Origin: a virus
Reading direction: 5' to 3' (one strand)
Length of the DNA: 64,000 nucleotides
IMG/VR virus record: IMGVR_UViG_3300030060_002972
Span: 1 to 64,000 of that record
Position numbers and translations under genes: made by a program. Every line of letters begins with the position of its first letter. Position 1 is the stretch's first letter. A model generated the notes under the pieces. That model was not told where the DNA came from. It ran no database searches and saw only the letters and a list, made by a program, of their open reading frames with translations. This document shows, in pieces, positions 26,565 to 33,358 of the stretch.

Positions 26565-26569
26565 TTATT
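26542..26569. repeat. Perfect 11-bp inverted repeat at promoter
   Basis: AATAATTGACT at 26,542-26,552 is repeated inverted at 26,559-26,569 around a six-base loop. It spans the stop codon of the vWA gene and the -35 of the putative helicase promoter. It could be a repressor operator or an mRNA 3' end hairpin. Confidence 0.7.
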
Positions 26570-27703
26570 TACTAGAATAACCTTTCCTAGTTTAGACAGT
26601 TCTCGTTTATACCAGTCATCTGTAAGAACAAAGTGGATAAGGTTGTGTTTAGATACATCCAACTTGAATGATGACAAGCCACCATCTGTAAAGACAATAA
26701 GACTATCATGTGGTGATACATAGTCAAGAACAGGTTTAAGATTAGTACCACCCCAAAACTTTTTGATACTGCTTAGGATACCTGCTTTGTCCTTGAGTTT
26801 GTAAACATCAGTAATCTTGGTATCAAACAACAAGACTTCACTGTCTGGAACATGACATATAAGTTGTCCCAATGCTTTGTCCACAACTTCTCTGTCCATA
26901 GAGCCAGAACAATCTACTGCAAACAACAGCTTGGGTTTAGCAGGAGTATTGCCATAACCTTTGGACAAGATAGTATCACACACTGGATTCCTATGTTCTC
27001 TCCTGTATGTCCTTTCTCGCTCTTGATTGTCAAAGTTACGCACAACTCGTAACAGCTCATCTAGCCACTCAGCCATCTTCTCTGGTTGTATAAGGAAATC
27101 ATAGTCTATATCAATAGTACTATGTTGTGTCCCACCTGCACAGAAGGATGAACTAGGCACTGCCCCAGCTTTCTTAGCTTCTTCTAGCCCTTGCTCAATA
27201 TTGGCTTGAATAATCTGTGTTTCTATCTTAGGGGCTGAGTGTTGCCATAGTTTCTCATTGTTGGGTAGAGTGTTACTGATGTACTGCTCAAGCTTGGATA
27301 ACTCCTTGTTCAGCTTGTCGTACAGCAGCTCTGGTGGCAGCTGTGGTAGATTGGTATTCTCATAGGTCAAACCACCCAAGTACTTGCCATCTGCTAGATT
27401 GACATGGATACTGCAATCAGCAACAATATTGAATAGCTTTCTTTGTTGTTCACTCTTGCCTACATTGAAGGATAGATGTCCAAACATGCCATGCCCTAGC
27501 TCATGCTTGATAAGCTCTAGCTTGTACTTGTTATCCTTACACAAGAGGTCATCCGATATGTAGATACTGAATCTACCTTTATCACTCCAACAATATGCAG
27601 TGTCTTTCTCATCACCAGAGTAGAAGTTTATCTTGTCTACTTGGTATATCAACCATGGCTCATCATCAAATGATACATGGTCATGTATGTTGATAGTATT
27701 CAT
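26561..27703 (-). CDS. HExxH-motif/von Willebrand A protein (DUF2201-like)
   Basis: A 380-residue protein. H67-E-x-x-H71 (KHELGHGMFGH) with a following VADCSIH helix is the zinc-metallopeptidase-like domain of the DUF2201 family. A C-terminal von Willebrand A domain carries the MIDAS motif DCSGS near residue 261, and VFTDGG later. Such proteins work with MoxR-type AAA+ ATPases in metal insertion, complex assembly or disassembly (compare RavA-ViaA, CbbQ-CbbO). The MoxR partner is two genes upstream in the same operon. GGAGAG precedes ATG. The target inside the infected cell is unknown. Confidence 0.8.
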   Translation of the reverse strand: MNTINIHDHVSFDDEPWLIYQVDKINFYSGDEKDTAYCWSDKGRFSIYISDDLLCKDNKYKLELIKHELGHGMFGHLSFNVGKSEQQRKLFNIVADCSIHVNLADGKYLGGLTYENTNLPQLPPELLYDKLNKELSKLEQYISNTLPNNEKLWQHSAPKIETQIIQANIEQGLEEAKKAGAVPSSSFCAGGTQHSTIDIDYDFLIQPEKMAEWLDELLRVVRNFDNQERERTYRREHRNPVCDTILSKGYGNTPAKPKLLFAVDCSGSMDREVVDKALGQLICHVPDSEVLLFDTKITDVYKLKDKAGILSSIKKFWGGTNLKPVLDYVSPHDSLIVFTDGGLSSFKLDVSKHNLIHFVLTDDWYKRELSKLGKVILVNN

Positions 27704-28563
27704 TTGGCTCTCCTCTCTCTACGGCTTCTGTATGTAGAGATTTGTTTTGGTTTCTTGTAACTAGATTTGTGTGGTCTGTTAAACACCTTCAAGTTACGGT
27801 GGTCGCCCCACTTGTCAAATGGTAGATACCATGAAAACTTCTTGGCATTTCTACATCTGTCAAAGTCAGTGAAGTATGTGTTTCTAGTCTTGTCATTCTT
27901 AAGACTAGGTCGCATTGGTTTGTCAATGACACATATGTCATTCTCTAGAACAGTGTGCTTGAGTTGCTCTGGAAAGGGTAACTTGGTTTCAGCACACCAG
28001 TTGTAGTATGTATCATTACATAACCTACCATCCTTTCTTGATATGTAGATAACAGACATGACTTCCTTGGGTTTGAAGCTGTGGACAAAGTTGTTCCAAG
28101 CCCTCTCTGGTCTAGGATAGTCTGCATTGAATTGCCTTGAGCTTGTGAAATCCCGAGTGTTGATGATACGAATGCCTACAACACATTGGAAATCATCTGC
28201 ATTTGGTAGCTTCTCTTGGAACTTACCAATACATTTGTATCCTTTCTCCCATTGATATTCATGCTCATCTGTTATCTCTGGATTGAACTTGTGAAACCAT
28301 TTGTATTCTTTGGCGTTTTTACTTCTAGTAATCTTCTGAGGTTGCATAACCTTCTGTCTATCTGCAATAGCCGTAGAATACTCTTGAGTAACAGGCATGA
28401 AATGGCTAGATAAATAGAATCGCCACATACAATCGTCAACATCTTGTTGTAGATGATACGAGTATGGTTTTCTAGTATCATAGGTTTTCTTTGGATACTG
28501 TGTTCGTTTGGTTGTATCTCTGTGATAGTTTAGACTGAGGTAGTTTGGATTTGCTTTTCTCAT
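27700..28563 (-). CDS. Unknown protein between MoxR and vWA genes
   Basis: A 287-residue protein rich in Tyr, Trp, Arg and Lys, with a very basic C-terminus (STYRSRRERRAK). I start at MRKANPNY (28,563), which overlaps the MoxR stop; an earlier in-frame Met is five codons upstream. It overlaps the vWA gene by four bases. Its fixed place between the ATPase and the vWA protein suggests it is a substrate or adaptor of that pair. No family recognised. Confidence 0.6.
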   Translation of the reverse strand: MRKANPNYLSLNYHRDTTKRTQYPKKTYDTRKPYSYHLQQDVDDCMWRFYLSSHFMPVTQEYSTAIADRQKVMQPQKITRSKNAKEYKWFHKFNPEITDEHEYQWEKGYKCIGKFQEKLPNADDFQCVVGIRIINTRDFTSSRQFNADYPRPERAWNNFVHSFKPKEVMSVIYISRKDGRLCNDTYYNWCAETKLPFPEQLKHTVLENDICVIDKPMRPSLKNDKTRNTYFTDFDRCRNAKKFSWYLPFDKWGDHRNLKVFNRPHKSSYKKPKQISTYRSRRERRAK

Positions 28564-29612
28564 CTGTCCACATCCCATGAGTAGTAGAGTGTATCTACCT
28601 CATTAGTAAACCCAGACAAGACACCTGCTAGACTTTTACCTAGCTGACGGACAAACTCAGGACTGAACTCATGTCTGCTCAGGTTTGGATACTGGTCTAT
28701 TAGGATGTCATGTGTGTTCTTGTACAGTGCAATAAGGTCATCTGCATTGGTACTAGCAAACTTAGATAGCAGTGCAGTCAACCTCTGAGCATGTTTAGTA
28801 CTCTTGCCTACCTTGATAAACTCTACGTAGTGTCTAGCAATCTGTTCTACTGACTGCTGAGTTGCCATGAAGTTGGTGAAGTAGTCTTCATTGTCAAGCA
28901 CTTGTTGATAGTTAACTTCTTCTACACCGCATAACATGTCATAGATACTAGGCACTTGTTTCTTGGGGAAGATACCCATAAGCAACTGTCTTAGTACCTC
29001 TGGTTGTTGAGTCAGTACTGGATTGATTTGTTGATACAATTCTAGAAAGTGTACACTCTCCATGTTCTGTATCTGGTCTGGCATTTCTGGATACAGTGTC
29101 CATGACTCTTGTAGATACTGAGCTACATTGTTAAGAGTAGTATCTCTTGGCTCATACTGGAATGGTAAGAACACAGACCTAGCCTTTAGTGGCTCTGATA
29201 GGTTGTCATCCTCATTCATAGCACAGATGATAACACTTCCAGTAGGCAACGACTCGCCTCTGACTGTGCCTTCTCTGAGCAATGTAAGGATACTTGCATG
29301 AAGGTCATCCCTTGCCTTGTCTATCTCATCAAAGAAGAAGATAGAAGGTTGGTCTGTCCACCATGCAGGTTTAAGATAGCTCAAGCCATCACCCTCTTTG
29401 TATCTAGGATAACCCATGACCTCATCTGGTTGCTCGTTCTGTAATAGAACTTTGACAACAGGTAATCGTAGAGCATTGGATAGCTCGTTCTGAATCCAGT
29501 AGGTTTTACCAGAACTGGTCTTACCTACAAGGACAGGAACTTTAGCATTAACAAGCCCTACCTTTCTTTGTAGTTTGCAGATGTCCTCTGCTATTTGCTT
29601 TGAACTAAGCAT
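28560..29612 (-). CDS. MoxR-type AAA+ ATPase
   Basis: A 350-residue ATPase. Walker A is GKTSSGKT at 30-37, Walker B IFFFDEID at 91-98, sensor-1 Asn at about 133 (AMNEDD), and an arginine finger in PLKARSVF. GxxxGES-like and LLREGTVRGE segments are typical of the MoxR group. These chaperone-like motors remodel target proteins together with a vWA partner, here encoded at 26,561-27,703. GAGGAG precedes ATG. An early-gene role in taking over or reshaping host complexes is plausible but inferred. Confidence 0.85.
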   Translation of the reverse strand: MLSSKQIAEDICKLQRKVGLVNAKVPVLVGKTSSGKTYWIQNELSNALRLPVVKVLLQNEQPDEVMGYPRYKEGDGLSYLKPAWWTDQPSIFFFDEIDKARDDLHASILTLLREGTVRGESLPTGSVIICAMNEDDNLSEPLKARSVFLPFQYEPRDTTLNNVAQYLQESWTLYPEMPDQIQNMESVHFLELYQQINPVLTQQPEVLRQLLMGIFPKKQVPSIYDMLCGVEEVNYQQVLDNEDYFTNFMATQQSVEQIARHYVEFIKVGKSTKHAQRLTALLSKFASTNADDLIALYKNTHDILIDQYPNLSRHEFSPEFVRQLGKSLAGVLSGFTNEVDTLYYSWDVDR

Positions 29613-29615
29613 ATG

Positions 29616-30488
29616 TTACTCCTCAATCAACTCGGCTTTACACCAAGTGATTTGTATTGCCTTGAAATTTCCCTGTGGCATATCAATGTCAAGGGATTGC
29701 AATACTTGTTCTAATGCCTCATCAGAGGCAAAGTCTTCTGGATAGAGGTCTAAGACCTGTTCATCAACATTCTGAGGTTTGGACTCAGTAGGTGTCAACG
29801 AGGGGGGAAGGACATTAGACAGTATCTCCACTGGACTAGATTGCTCAGTGGGTGTTACTTCTATTGTCTTGGTTGGTGTTGTACTACTAGATGTTGTGGT
29901 AGTGTTAGTAGTAGTAGAAGTCTTCTTTACTACTGCTTTCTTAGCAGGAACTGTAAACTTAGCGTACTCTGTTTCTAGTTTCTGCTTGGTATCTGGATGT
30001 AGGTTGCCATGTCTTCTCAGGAAGTCATTGCCCTGTCTGGCAAGGAATCCCTCAGTGTAACTATCAACCATGTGGTCAAGGATGTCATCTTCTAGGTCAT
30101 CATTGAGTAGGTCAGTCTTGGTATCAATATCCAAGAACTCATAGTTGTACCAACTCTGTGATTCTATCCACTTACCTTGTTTCTTGTACTTGGTAACCTT
30201 GTCCTTCTTGAAACCTGTCAGTTCTTCCATCTTATCTTGGTATGCTTTCCTTTTCTTCTCATCACCTGATGAGTTAGCATACTTCTTCTTATCCTTGAGT
30301 ACCTCATGGCTCATGTTTAGAACGAGCAATGACATCTTCAACTCATAGAAGATAGTGGATACTTCTGACCTTAGCCTCTTGGCTAGACAAGAATCCCATT
30401 GTTTCTTCCACCCATCCAGTGCCTTCTGGCTAAACTTGTTAGATATAACAAGAGTTGCAGGGTTTTTTGCTATTGCTTTCTTACTCAT
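29616..30488 (-). CDS. Unknown early protein with Thr-rich linker
   Basis: A 290-residue protein. I start at MSKKAIAKNPA (30,488) because AAGGAGG lies just upstream and a hairpin stands before it. The N-terminal 180 residues are helical and charged, followed by a Thr/Ser-rich linker (about 190-215) and an acidic C-terminal segment (DLYPEDFASDEALEQVLQSL). It is directly upstream of the MoxR gene, three bases away, so it may feed into that system. No family recognised. Confidence 0.6.
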   Translation of the reverse strand: MSKKAIAKNPATLVISNKFSQKALDGWKKQWDSCLAKRLRSEVSTIFYELKMSLLVLNMSHEVLKDKKKYANSSGDEKKRKAYQDKMEELTGFKKDKVTKYKKQGKWIESQSWYNYEFLDIDTKTDLLNDDLEDDILDHMVDSYTEGFLARQGNDFLRRHGNLHPDTKQKLETEYAKFTVPAKKAVVKKTSTTTNTTTTSSSTTPTKTIEVTPTEQSSPVEILSNVLPPSLTPTESKPQNVDEQVLDLYPEDFASDEALEQVLQSLDIDMPQGNFKAIQITWCKAELIEE

Positions 30489-30508
30489 AATTTCCTCCTT
30501 GTCAGGGA

Positions 30509-30543
30509 TACACCCTAACCTCATTACATGAGGGTTAGGTGTA
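30509..30543. repeat. TAC-loop hairpin, third early gene leader
   Basis: An imperfect inverted repeat (stem CTCAT/ATGAG, then CTAACC-like arms to TACAC/GTGTA) around the loop TAC at 30,525-30,527. It lies 21 bases upstream of the ATG at 30,488, just before its ribosome binding site. It shares loop and inner stem style with three other hairpins upstream of the early genes. Confidence 0.7.
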
Positions 30544-30573
30544 TAAACTCTGACTGTTACGGACAAACCGTAA

Positions 30574-31104
30574 CTATTGCATGATTCTGTTTAGAATCTG
30601 CTCTGGTGTTTTTGGTTTACCAACTGGTTGTTTTCTAGCTGGTTTCTCCACTGTGTCAACGGAGTTGAGTCTGAGGTACTGTTCTCTGTAATTGTTAAGT
30701 ACCATGACAAGACCTTCTACAAAGTCTATGACATTTGCCTCTGACTTGCCATACTTACTGGCAAATCTCCCAACATGTCGGTTGACAAACCTGTTAAGGT
30801 TTTTCTCCAACTCTGAGCTGACTGGTATATCCATTCCAGACTCAATTTGTTTGGCAAGATAATTCCATTTGCCTGGAGTTAGACAGTATCTAGTATCATC
30901 TTTGGAATACTGAAATACTCCTGATTTGTTAGAACAAGTAGCTAGGATATCTAGTACTAACTCCTTGGGGGGTAGAAAACACTGAACAAACTTTCTATTG
31001 AAAGTTTTGTGGTTGCCATCTTCCCTCATCTTACTTGCCACAGTTACTTTGTGGTCTTGTGTTGTACTCCATTTGTCTTGAAGTAATGTTGCTGATTTAC
31101 TCAT
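30574..31104 (-). CDS. Unknown early protein
   Basis: A 176-residue basic protein. Motif-like stretches are FVQCFLPPKELVLDIL and NRFVNRHVGRFASKYGKS; the latter helix is Arg/Lys-rich and could bind nucleic acid. The C-terminal 25 residues are low-complexity Lys/Pro. AAGGAGAA precedes ATG. It is second in the early operon, so a host-takeover or regulatory role is possible; no family recognised. Confidence 0.65.
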   Translation of the reverse strand: MSKSATLLQDKWSTTQDHKVTVASKMREDGNHKTFNRKFVQCFLPPKELVLDILATCSNKSGVFQYSKDDTRYCLTPGKWNYLAKQIESGMDIPVSSELEKNLNRFVNRHVGRFASKYGKSEANVIDFVEGLVMVLNNYREQYLRLNSVDTVEKPARKQPVGKPKTPEQILNRIMQ

Positions 31105-31148
31105 AGTAAATTCTCCTTTGGCGAGTCGCCACCTTGTTTTTGGGTTAT

Positions 31149-31180
31149 AACCCTGTACTCACTACGTGAGGTACAGGGTT
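31149..31180. repeat. TAC-loop hairpin, second early gene leader
   Basis: AACCCTGTAC (31,149-31,158) pairs with GTACAGGGTT (31,171-31,180), continued by TCAC/GTGA around the loop TAC, with one bulged G. It is a very stable hairpin 45 bases upstream of the ATG at 31,104. No T-run follows on the minus strand, so it is not a plain intrinsic terminator. Confidence 0.8.
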
Positions 31181-31193
31181 AAATTTGGGATTG

Positions 31194-31409
31194 TTAGCCT
31201 TGTACCATTGGGATTATTTCCTTTAGATAAGTGTCATAACCCATGATATCTTGATAGTGTACTTCATAGTCTTCAATGTCTTCCTTGAAGTTACGATAGT
31301 ATATATCTTGATGTATCCAGAAGGTATCTGTACCTTCCTCTGGAATTTGTATGTTGTTTACTTCACACCAAACTCTAAAGTAATCTTGTTTTTCATAATG
31401 CTCTTGCAT
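31194..31409 (-). CDS. First early gene, small acidic protein
   Basis: A 71-residue acidic protein rich in Tyr, Glu, Asp and Ile (FKEDIEDYEVHYQDIMGYD). It has AAGGAGAG upstream of ATG. As the first gene after the divergent control region, it is probably expressed immediately on infection. Small acidic first-expressed phage proteins often bind host proteins or mimic DNA, but nothing here identifies the target. Confidence 0.65.
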   Translation of the reverse strand: MQEHYEKQDYFRVWCEVNNIQIPEEGTDTFWIHQDIYYRNFKEDIEDYEVHYQDIMGYDTYLKEIIPMVQG

Positions 31410-31437
31410 AATTCACTCTCCTTGAGGACTCGTTTAT

Positions 31438-31469
31438 AACTTGTACCTCACTACGTGAGGGTACAAGTT
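31438..31469. repeat. TAC-loop hairpin, first early gene leader
   Basis: AACTTGTAC (31,438-31,446) pairs with GTACAAGTT (31,461-31,469), continued by CTCAC/GTGAG around the loop TAC, with one bulged G. It is 29 bases upstream of the first early ATG. It is almost the same design as the hairpin at 31,149-31,180, with different outer arms but the same inner stem and loop. Confidence 0.8.
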
Positions 31470-31495
31470 AAAAGGGGGACAGGTTTTTCCATTTC

Positions 31496-31520
31496 CAAGT
31501 ATTTACTACGTAAATACTTG
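31496..31520. repeat. TAC-loop hairpin, perfect 11-bp stem
   Basis: CAAGTATTTAC (31,496-31,506) and its exact inverted copy (31,510-31,520) flank the loop TAC. It lies 27 bases upstream of the first-gene hairpin and would be at the 5' part of the early leader. It may be an operator or an RNA element. Confidence 0.8.
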
Positions 31521-31629
31521 TTTGTACCCTCTCTCCACCACTAGAAAAAACATCCCCCCCATGTGCCCACCCACACCCCGTGTATATATATATATTGCTA
31601 GGTTTTTTCCCTGTTATGTGTGTTTGTAT

Positions 31630-31706
31630 ACCCATGTTTACTAGTTATATACCCACAATCACTAGTTTTATCCCCACTATTACCCAGTTTTTACCCACAA
31701 TCTAGT
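31630..31706. repeat. Helically phased CCCA/ACTAGT iterons
   Basis: CCCA begins at 31,631, 31,652, 31,673, 31,683 and 31,694, that is at steps of 21, 21, 10 and 11 bases, so all fall on the same face of the helix. ACTAGT at 31,640 and 31,661 repeats with the same 21-base step. This is the pattern of an iteron or cooperative protein-binding array, for an origin binder, activator or repressor. It is followed by an AT-rich stretch and the rightward promoters. Confidence 0.7.
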
Positions 31707-31749
31707 ATAATATATAATGTAATAATATCAGTTAGTTACGTCACGGCAC

Positions 31750-31779
31750 TTGACATGCCCACTGTGTACAGTGTATATA
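31750..31779 (+). promoter_or_regulatory. Rightward sigma70-like promoter 1
   Basis: TTGACA at 31,750-31,755 and TATATA at 31,774-31,779 with an 18-base spacer. The spacer contains CACTG-TGTA-CAGTG inverted repeat, and the -10 is the left half of a perfect 16-bp palindrome (31,774-31,789), a possible operator. A transcript would have a leader of about 115 bases before the first late gene. Confidence 0.6.
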
Positions 31780-31860
31780 CATGTATATAGTACAAGTGTA
31801 TACATAATATATACTTTGCAGTATATATTATAGTATAATCTACGTAGTATATACTAGTAC

Positions 31861-31889
31861 TTGACATTGCAAGTCCTGAGCTATATACA
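31861..31889 (+). promoter_or_regulatory. Rightward sigma70-like promoter 2, short leader
   Basis: TTGACA at 31,861-31,866 and TATACA at 31,884-31,889 with the ideal 17-base spacer. The expected start point is near 31,896, only a few bases before ATG at 31,902, so the message would be almost leaderless. AAAGGG just before ATG could still act as ribosome binding site for transcripts from promoter 1. Confidence 0.65.
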
Positions 31890-31901
31890 TATAAAGGGCA
31901 C

Positions 31902-32141
31902 ATGACTGACCACAACTATAACAAACTACGTATGTATACATATAAATGTGCTAGTACTTATGATTTTAAATTACAAGATGCAGAAGATATACTCCATGAT
32001 GCCCTGTTAGATTTTATAGAATCAGGGGTTGACATTACAAAGCTAATATGGAAGTATATAGGAAAGCACAGAGAACGTAGACATAGAGAAGGCAAACGTC
32101 AGATTAGCATGTCACACTTTGAAAACAAGGGGGAAGTATGA
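31902..32141 (+). CDS. Sigma-factor region 2-like small protein
   Basis: A 79-residue protein. The stretch from KLQDAEDILHDALLDFIESG to IWKYIGKHRERRHREGK resembles region 2 of ECF-type sigma factors (AEDxxQ-like helix, then WLxxIxRNxxxDxxR-like helix). No region 4 is in this protein. It is the first gene of the rightward operon and overlaps the next gene by ATGA. It could redirect host RNA polymerase to late promoters, which would fit the lack of any phage RNA polymerase. Homology is by eye and modest. Confidence 0.5.
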   Translation: MTDHNYNKLRMYTYKCASTYDFKLQDAEDILHDALLDFIESGVDITKLIWKYIGKHRERRHREGKRQISMSHFENKGEV

Positions 32142-32623
32142 ATAAAACATTACAGACACTATTCCCAGATATTCCTGTATATGAAAACAAAATAACTAAA
32201 TTTTTAGAAGTATGTTACAACCTAGCCTGGTCATACAGAGCAGCTGGTAAAGAACTAAGCATAAACCACAAGACAGTAAAAAACATATTAGACAGTGTAA
32301 AAAACACGCCACAATATCATACATTTATGGGCAAACTAGAAGTACAGATTAAAAATTTTGCTGACCCAAAATTTTCTCACACAGTATTTGACAGATATGA
32401 ACAGCAACTAGCTGATATAGAAACAAGATTAAAACGTGCTGATAGACAGAATGATAAGGCACAATCCCTGCAATTATTAAAATTAAAACAAGTCATACTT
32501 AAAGACCAGCTTAGAGCTAGTATGGTAGCAAGTAAAGATAAAGAAGAAATAGCTACTGTGCATGATGCAATATCTAGTCTGTCAGAAACAGCTTGGGAGG
32601 AAATGAATGAAAAAGTCCAATGA
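32138..32623 (+). CDS. HTH/coiled-coil protein, candidate small terminase
   Basis: A 161-residue protein. Residues about 28-52 (AWSYRAAGKELSINHKTVKNIL) look like a helix-turn-helix; residues 85-135 form a long charged coiled coil. This is the usual plan of phage small terminase subunits (DNA-binding head, oligomerising helices, C-terminal tail), and it lies upstream of the large terminase. An alternative is that the HTH acts as the region 4 partner of the preceding sigma-like protein. It starts inside the previous gene's last codons. Confidence 0.5.
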   Translation: MNKTLQTLFPDIPVYENKITKFLEVCYNLAWSYRAAGKELSINHKTVKNILDSVKNTPQYHTFMGKLEVQIKNFADPKFSHTVFDRYEQQLADIETRLKRADRQNDKAQSLQLLKLKQVILKDQLRASMVASKDKEEIATVHDAISSLSETAWEEMNEKVQ

Positions 32624-32828
32624 TGCACTTCCTGGCAGTGATAATGTGTTAAACCAAATAAACGGTCCTGCTAATAGATACTTACCTGCATGGATAGCCC
32701 GTGAAGGTACGGACATACCAAAATTAAATAAAGGAGAATTACAACGTGCTAGAAAAAATAATAATGGGACTCGCAACAAAAAAACTAAAAGGCAAGAACC
32801 GAGGAACAGGGTCAAGACCTCTGACTGA
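32607..32828 (+). CDS. Small basic protein 1
   Basis: A 73-residue protein, starting 17 bases inside the end of the previous gene. The N-terminal half has LNQINGPANRYLPAWIAREG and the C-terminal half is a Lys/Arg/Asn-rich tail. It opens a run of six tiny basic proteins before the terminase. Possibly a DNA-binding or packaging accessory; no family recognised. Confidence 0.6.
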   Translation: MKKSNDALPGSDNVLNQINGPANRYLPAWIAREGTDIPKLNKGELQRARKNNNGTRNKKTKRQEPRNRVKTSD

Positions 32829-32907
32829 AATATATATGGAAGAAAGAGAAAAGATTGCTAAAAACATAGGTAAAAAATTAAAATCTAGGTTTATGAAGAA
32901 AAAATGA
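32764..32907 (+). CDS. Small basic protein 2 (47 aa)
   Basis: A 47-residue frame starting at ATG 32,764, overlapping the previous gene by 65 bases in another frame and ending ATGA-style on the next gene. Composition is strongly basic (KKLKGKNRGTGSRPL, then KKLKSRFMKKK). The ribosome binding site is poor, so translation may be coupled; a shorter start at 32,836 is possible. It fits the run of basic proteins around it but is the least certain of them. Confidence 0.5.
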   Translation: MGLATKKLKGKNRGTGSRPLTEIYMEEREKIAKNIGKKLKSRFMKKK

Positions 32908-33176
32908 GAAAGGTACACAAAAGTAAAACAGGTGGACTTACTGCTGCAGGTAGAGCCCACTTTAAAAGAACAGAAGGAGCTAACTTAAAAGCTCCTGTTA
33001 GCAAAGGCACAAATCCAAGACGTGTTAGCTTTGCTGCAAGATTTGCTGGTATGAAAGGTCCTATGAAAGATAGCAAGGGTCGTCCAACCAGAAAAGCACT
33101 AGCCCTAAAAAAATGGGGCTTTGGCAGTGTTGAGGCTGCACGTAAGTTTGCAGCTACACATAAAAAGAAAAAATAG
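32904..33176 (+). CDS. DUF6321-like small basic phage protein
   Basis: A 90-residue protein with GGLTAAGRAHFKRTEGANLK, RRVSFAARFAGMKGPMKD and KGRPTRKALALKKW. I recognise this as the DUF6321-type family found in many phages close to terminase genes. The function is unknown. The high Lys/Arg content and conserved motifs suggest nucleic-acid contact. It overlaps the previous gene by four bases. Confidence 0.75.
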   Translation: MRKVHKSKTGGLTAAGRAHFKRTEGANLKAPVSKGTNPRRVSFAARFAGMKGPMKDSKGRPTRKALALKKWGFGSVEAARKFAATHKKKK

Positions 33177-33186
33177 GAGATTTATT

Positions 33187-33351
33187 ATGCCAATGGGTAA
33201 AGGAACATACGGAAGTAAAAGAGGAAGACCAAAGAAAAAGAAGACTGGTACTTTAAAAGGTAGACAAAATAACTTACCAGCAGCACTAAAAAAAGCTATA
33301 GGTGCAAAAGGTCCTCGTGGTAAAAATATGAAAAAGAGTTACGGGAGATAA
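33187..33351 (+). CDS. Small basic protein 4 (MPMGKGTYG family)
   Basis: A 54-residue protein starting MPMGKGTYGSKRGRPKKKK. The start at 33,187 has AGGAG seven bases upstream; the longer frame from 33,121 overlaps the previous gene for 56 bases without need. Short proteins beginning this way occur in many marine phages. RGRPKKKK resembles an AT-hook, so minor-groove DNA binding is possible. Confidence 0.7.
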   Translation: MPMGKGTYGSKRGRPKKKKTGTLKGRQNNLPAALKKAIGAKGPRGKNMKKSYGR

Positions 33352-33358
33352 GAATATA

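Larger units (their letters stand above)
31410..31901. promoter_or_regulatory. Divergent non-coding control region
   Basis: The longest non-coding stretch in the window (492 bases) separates leftward early genes from rightward late genes. It holds two TAC-loop hairpins, a C-rich run (31,553-31,580), an alternating TA tract (31,582-31,595), phased CCCA motifs, palindromes and two rightward promoters. Such a region is the natural place for an origin of replication and for the early/late switch. I see no protein-coding frame or tRNA. Leftward promoters must also lie here but I could not place them with confidence. Confidence 0.75.

Noticed and set aside
26561-29612. MoxR/vWA genes as a bacterial defence island picked up from a host
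   Set aside because: They are tightly packed in the phage early operon with the same overlap style and no mobile-element border. A phage function is simpler, though a conflict-related origin cannot be excluded.
31410-31901. Direct terminal repeats or cos site in the control region
   Set aside because: Many podoviruses have terminal repeats near such a region, but the window is circularly permuted and I see no repeat pair or depth signal that would place the physical ends.
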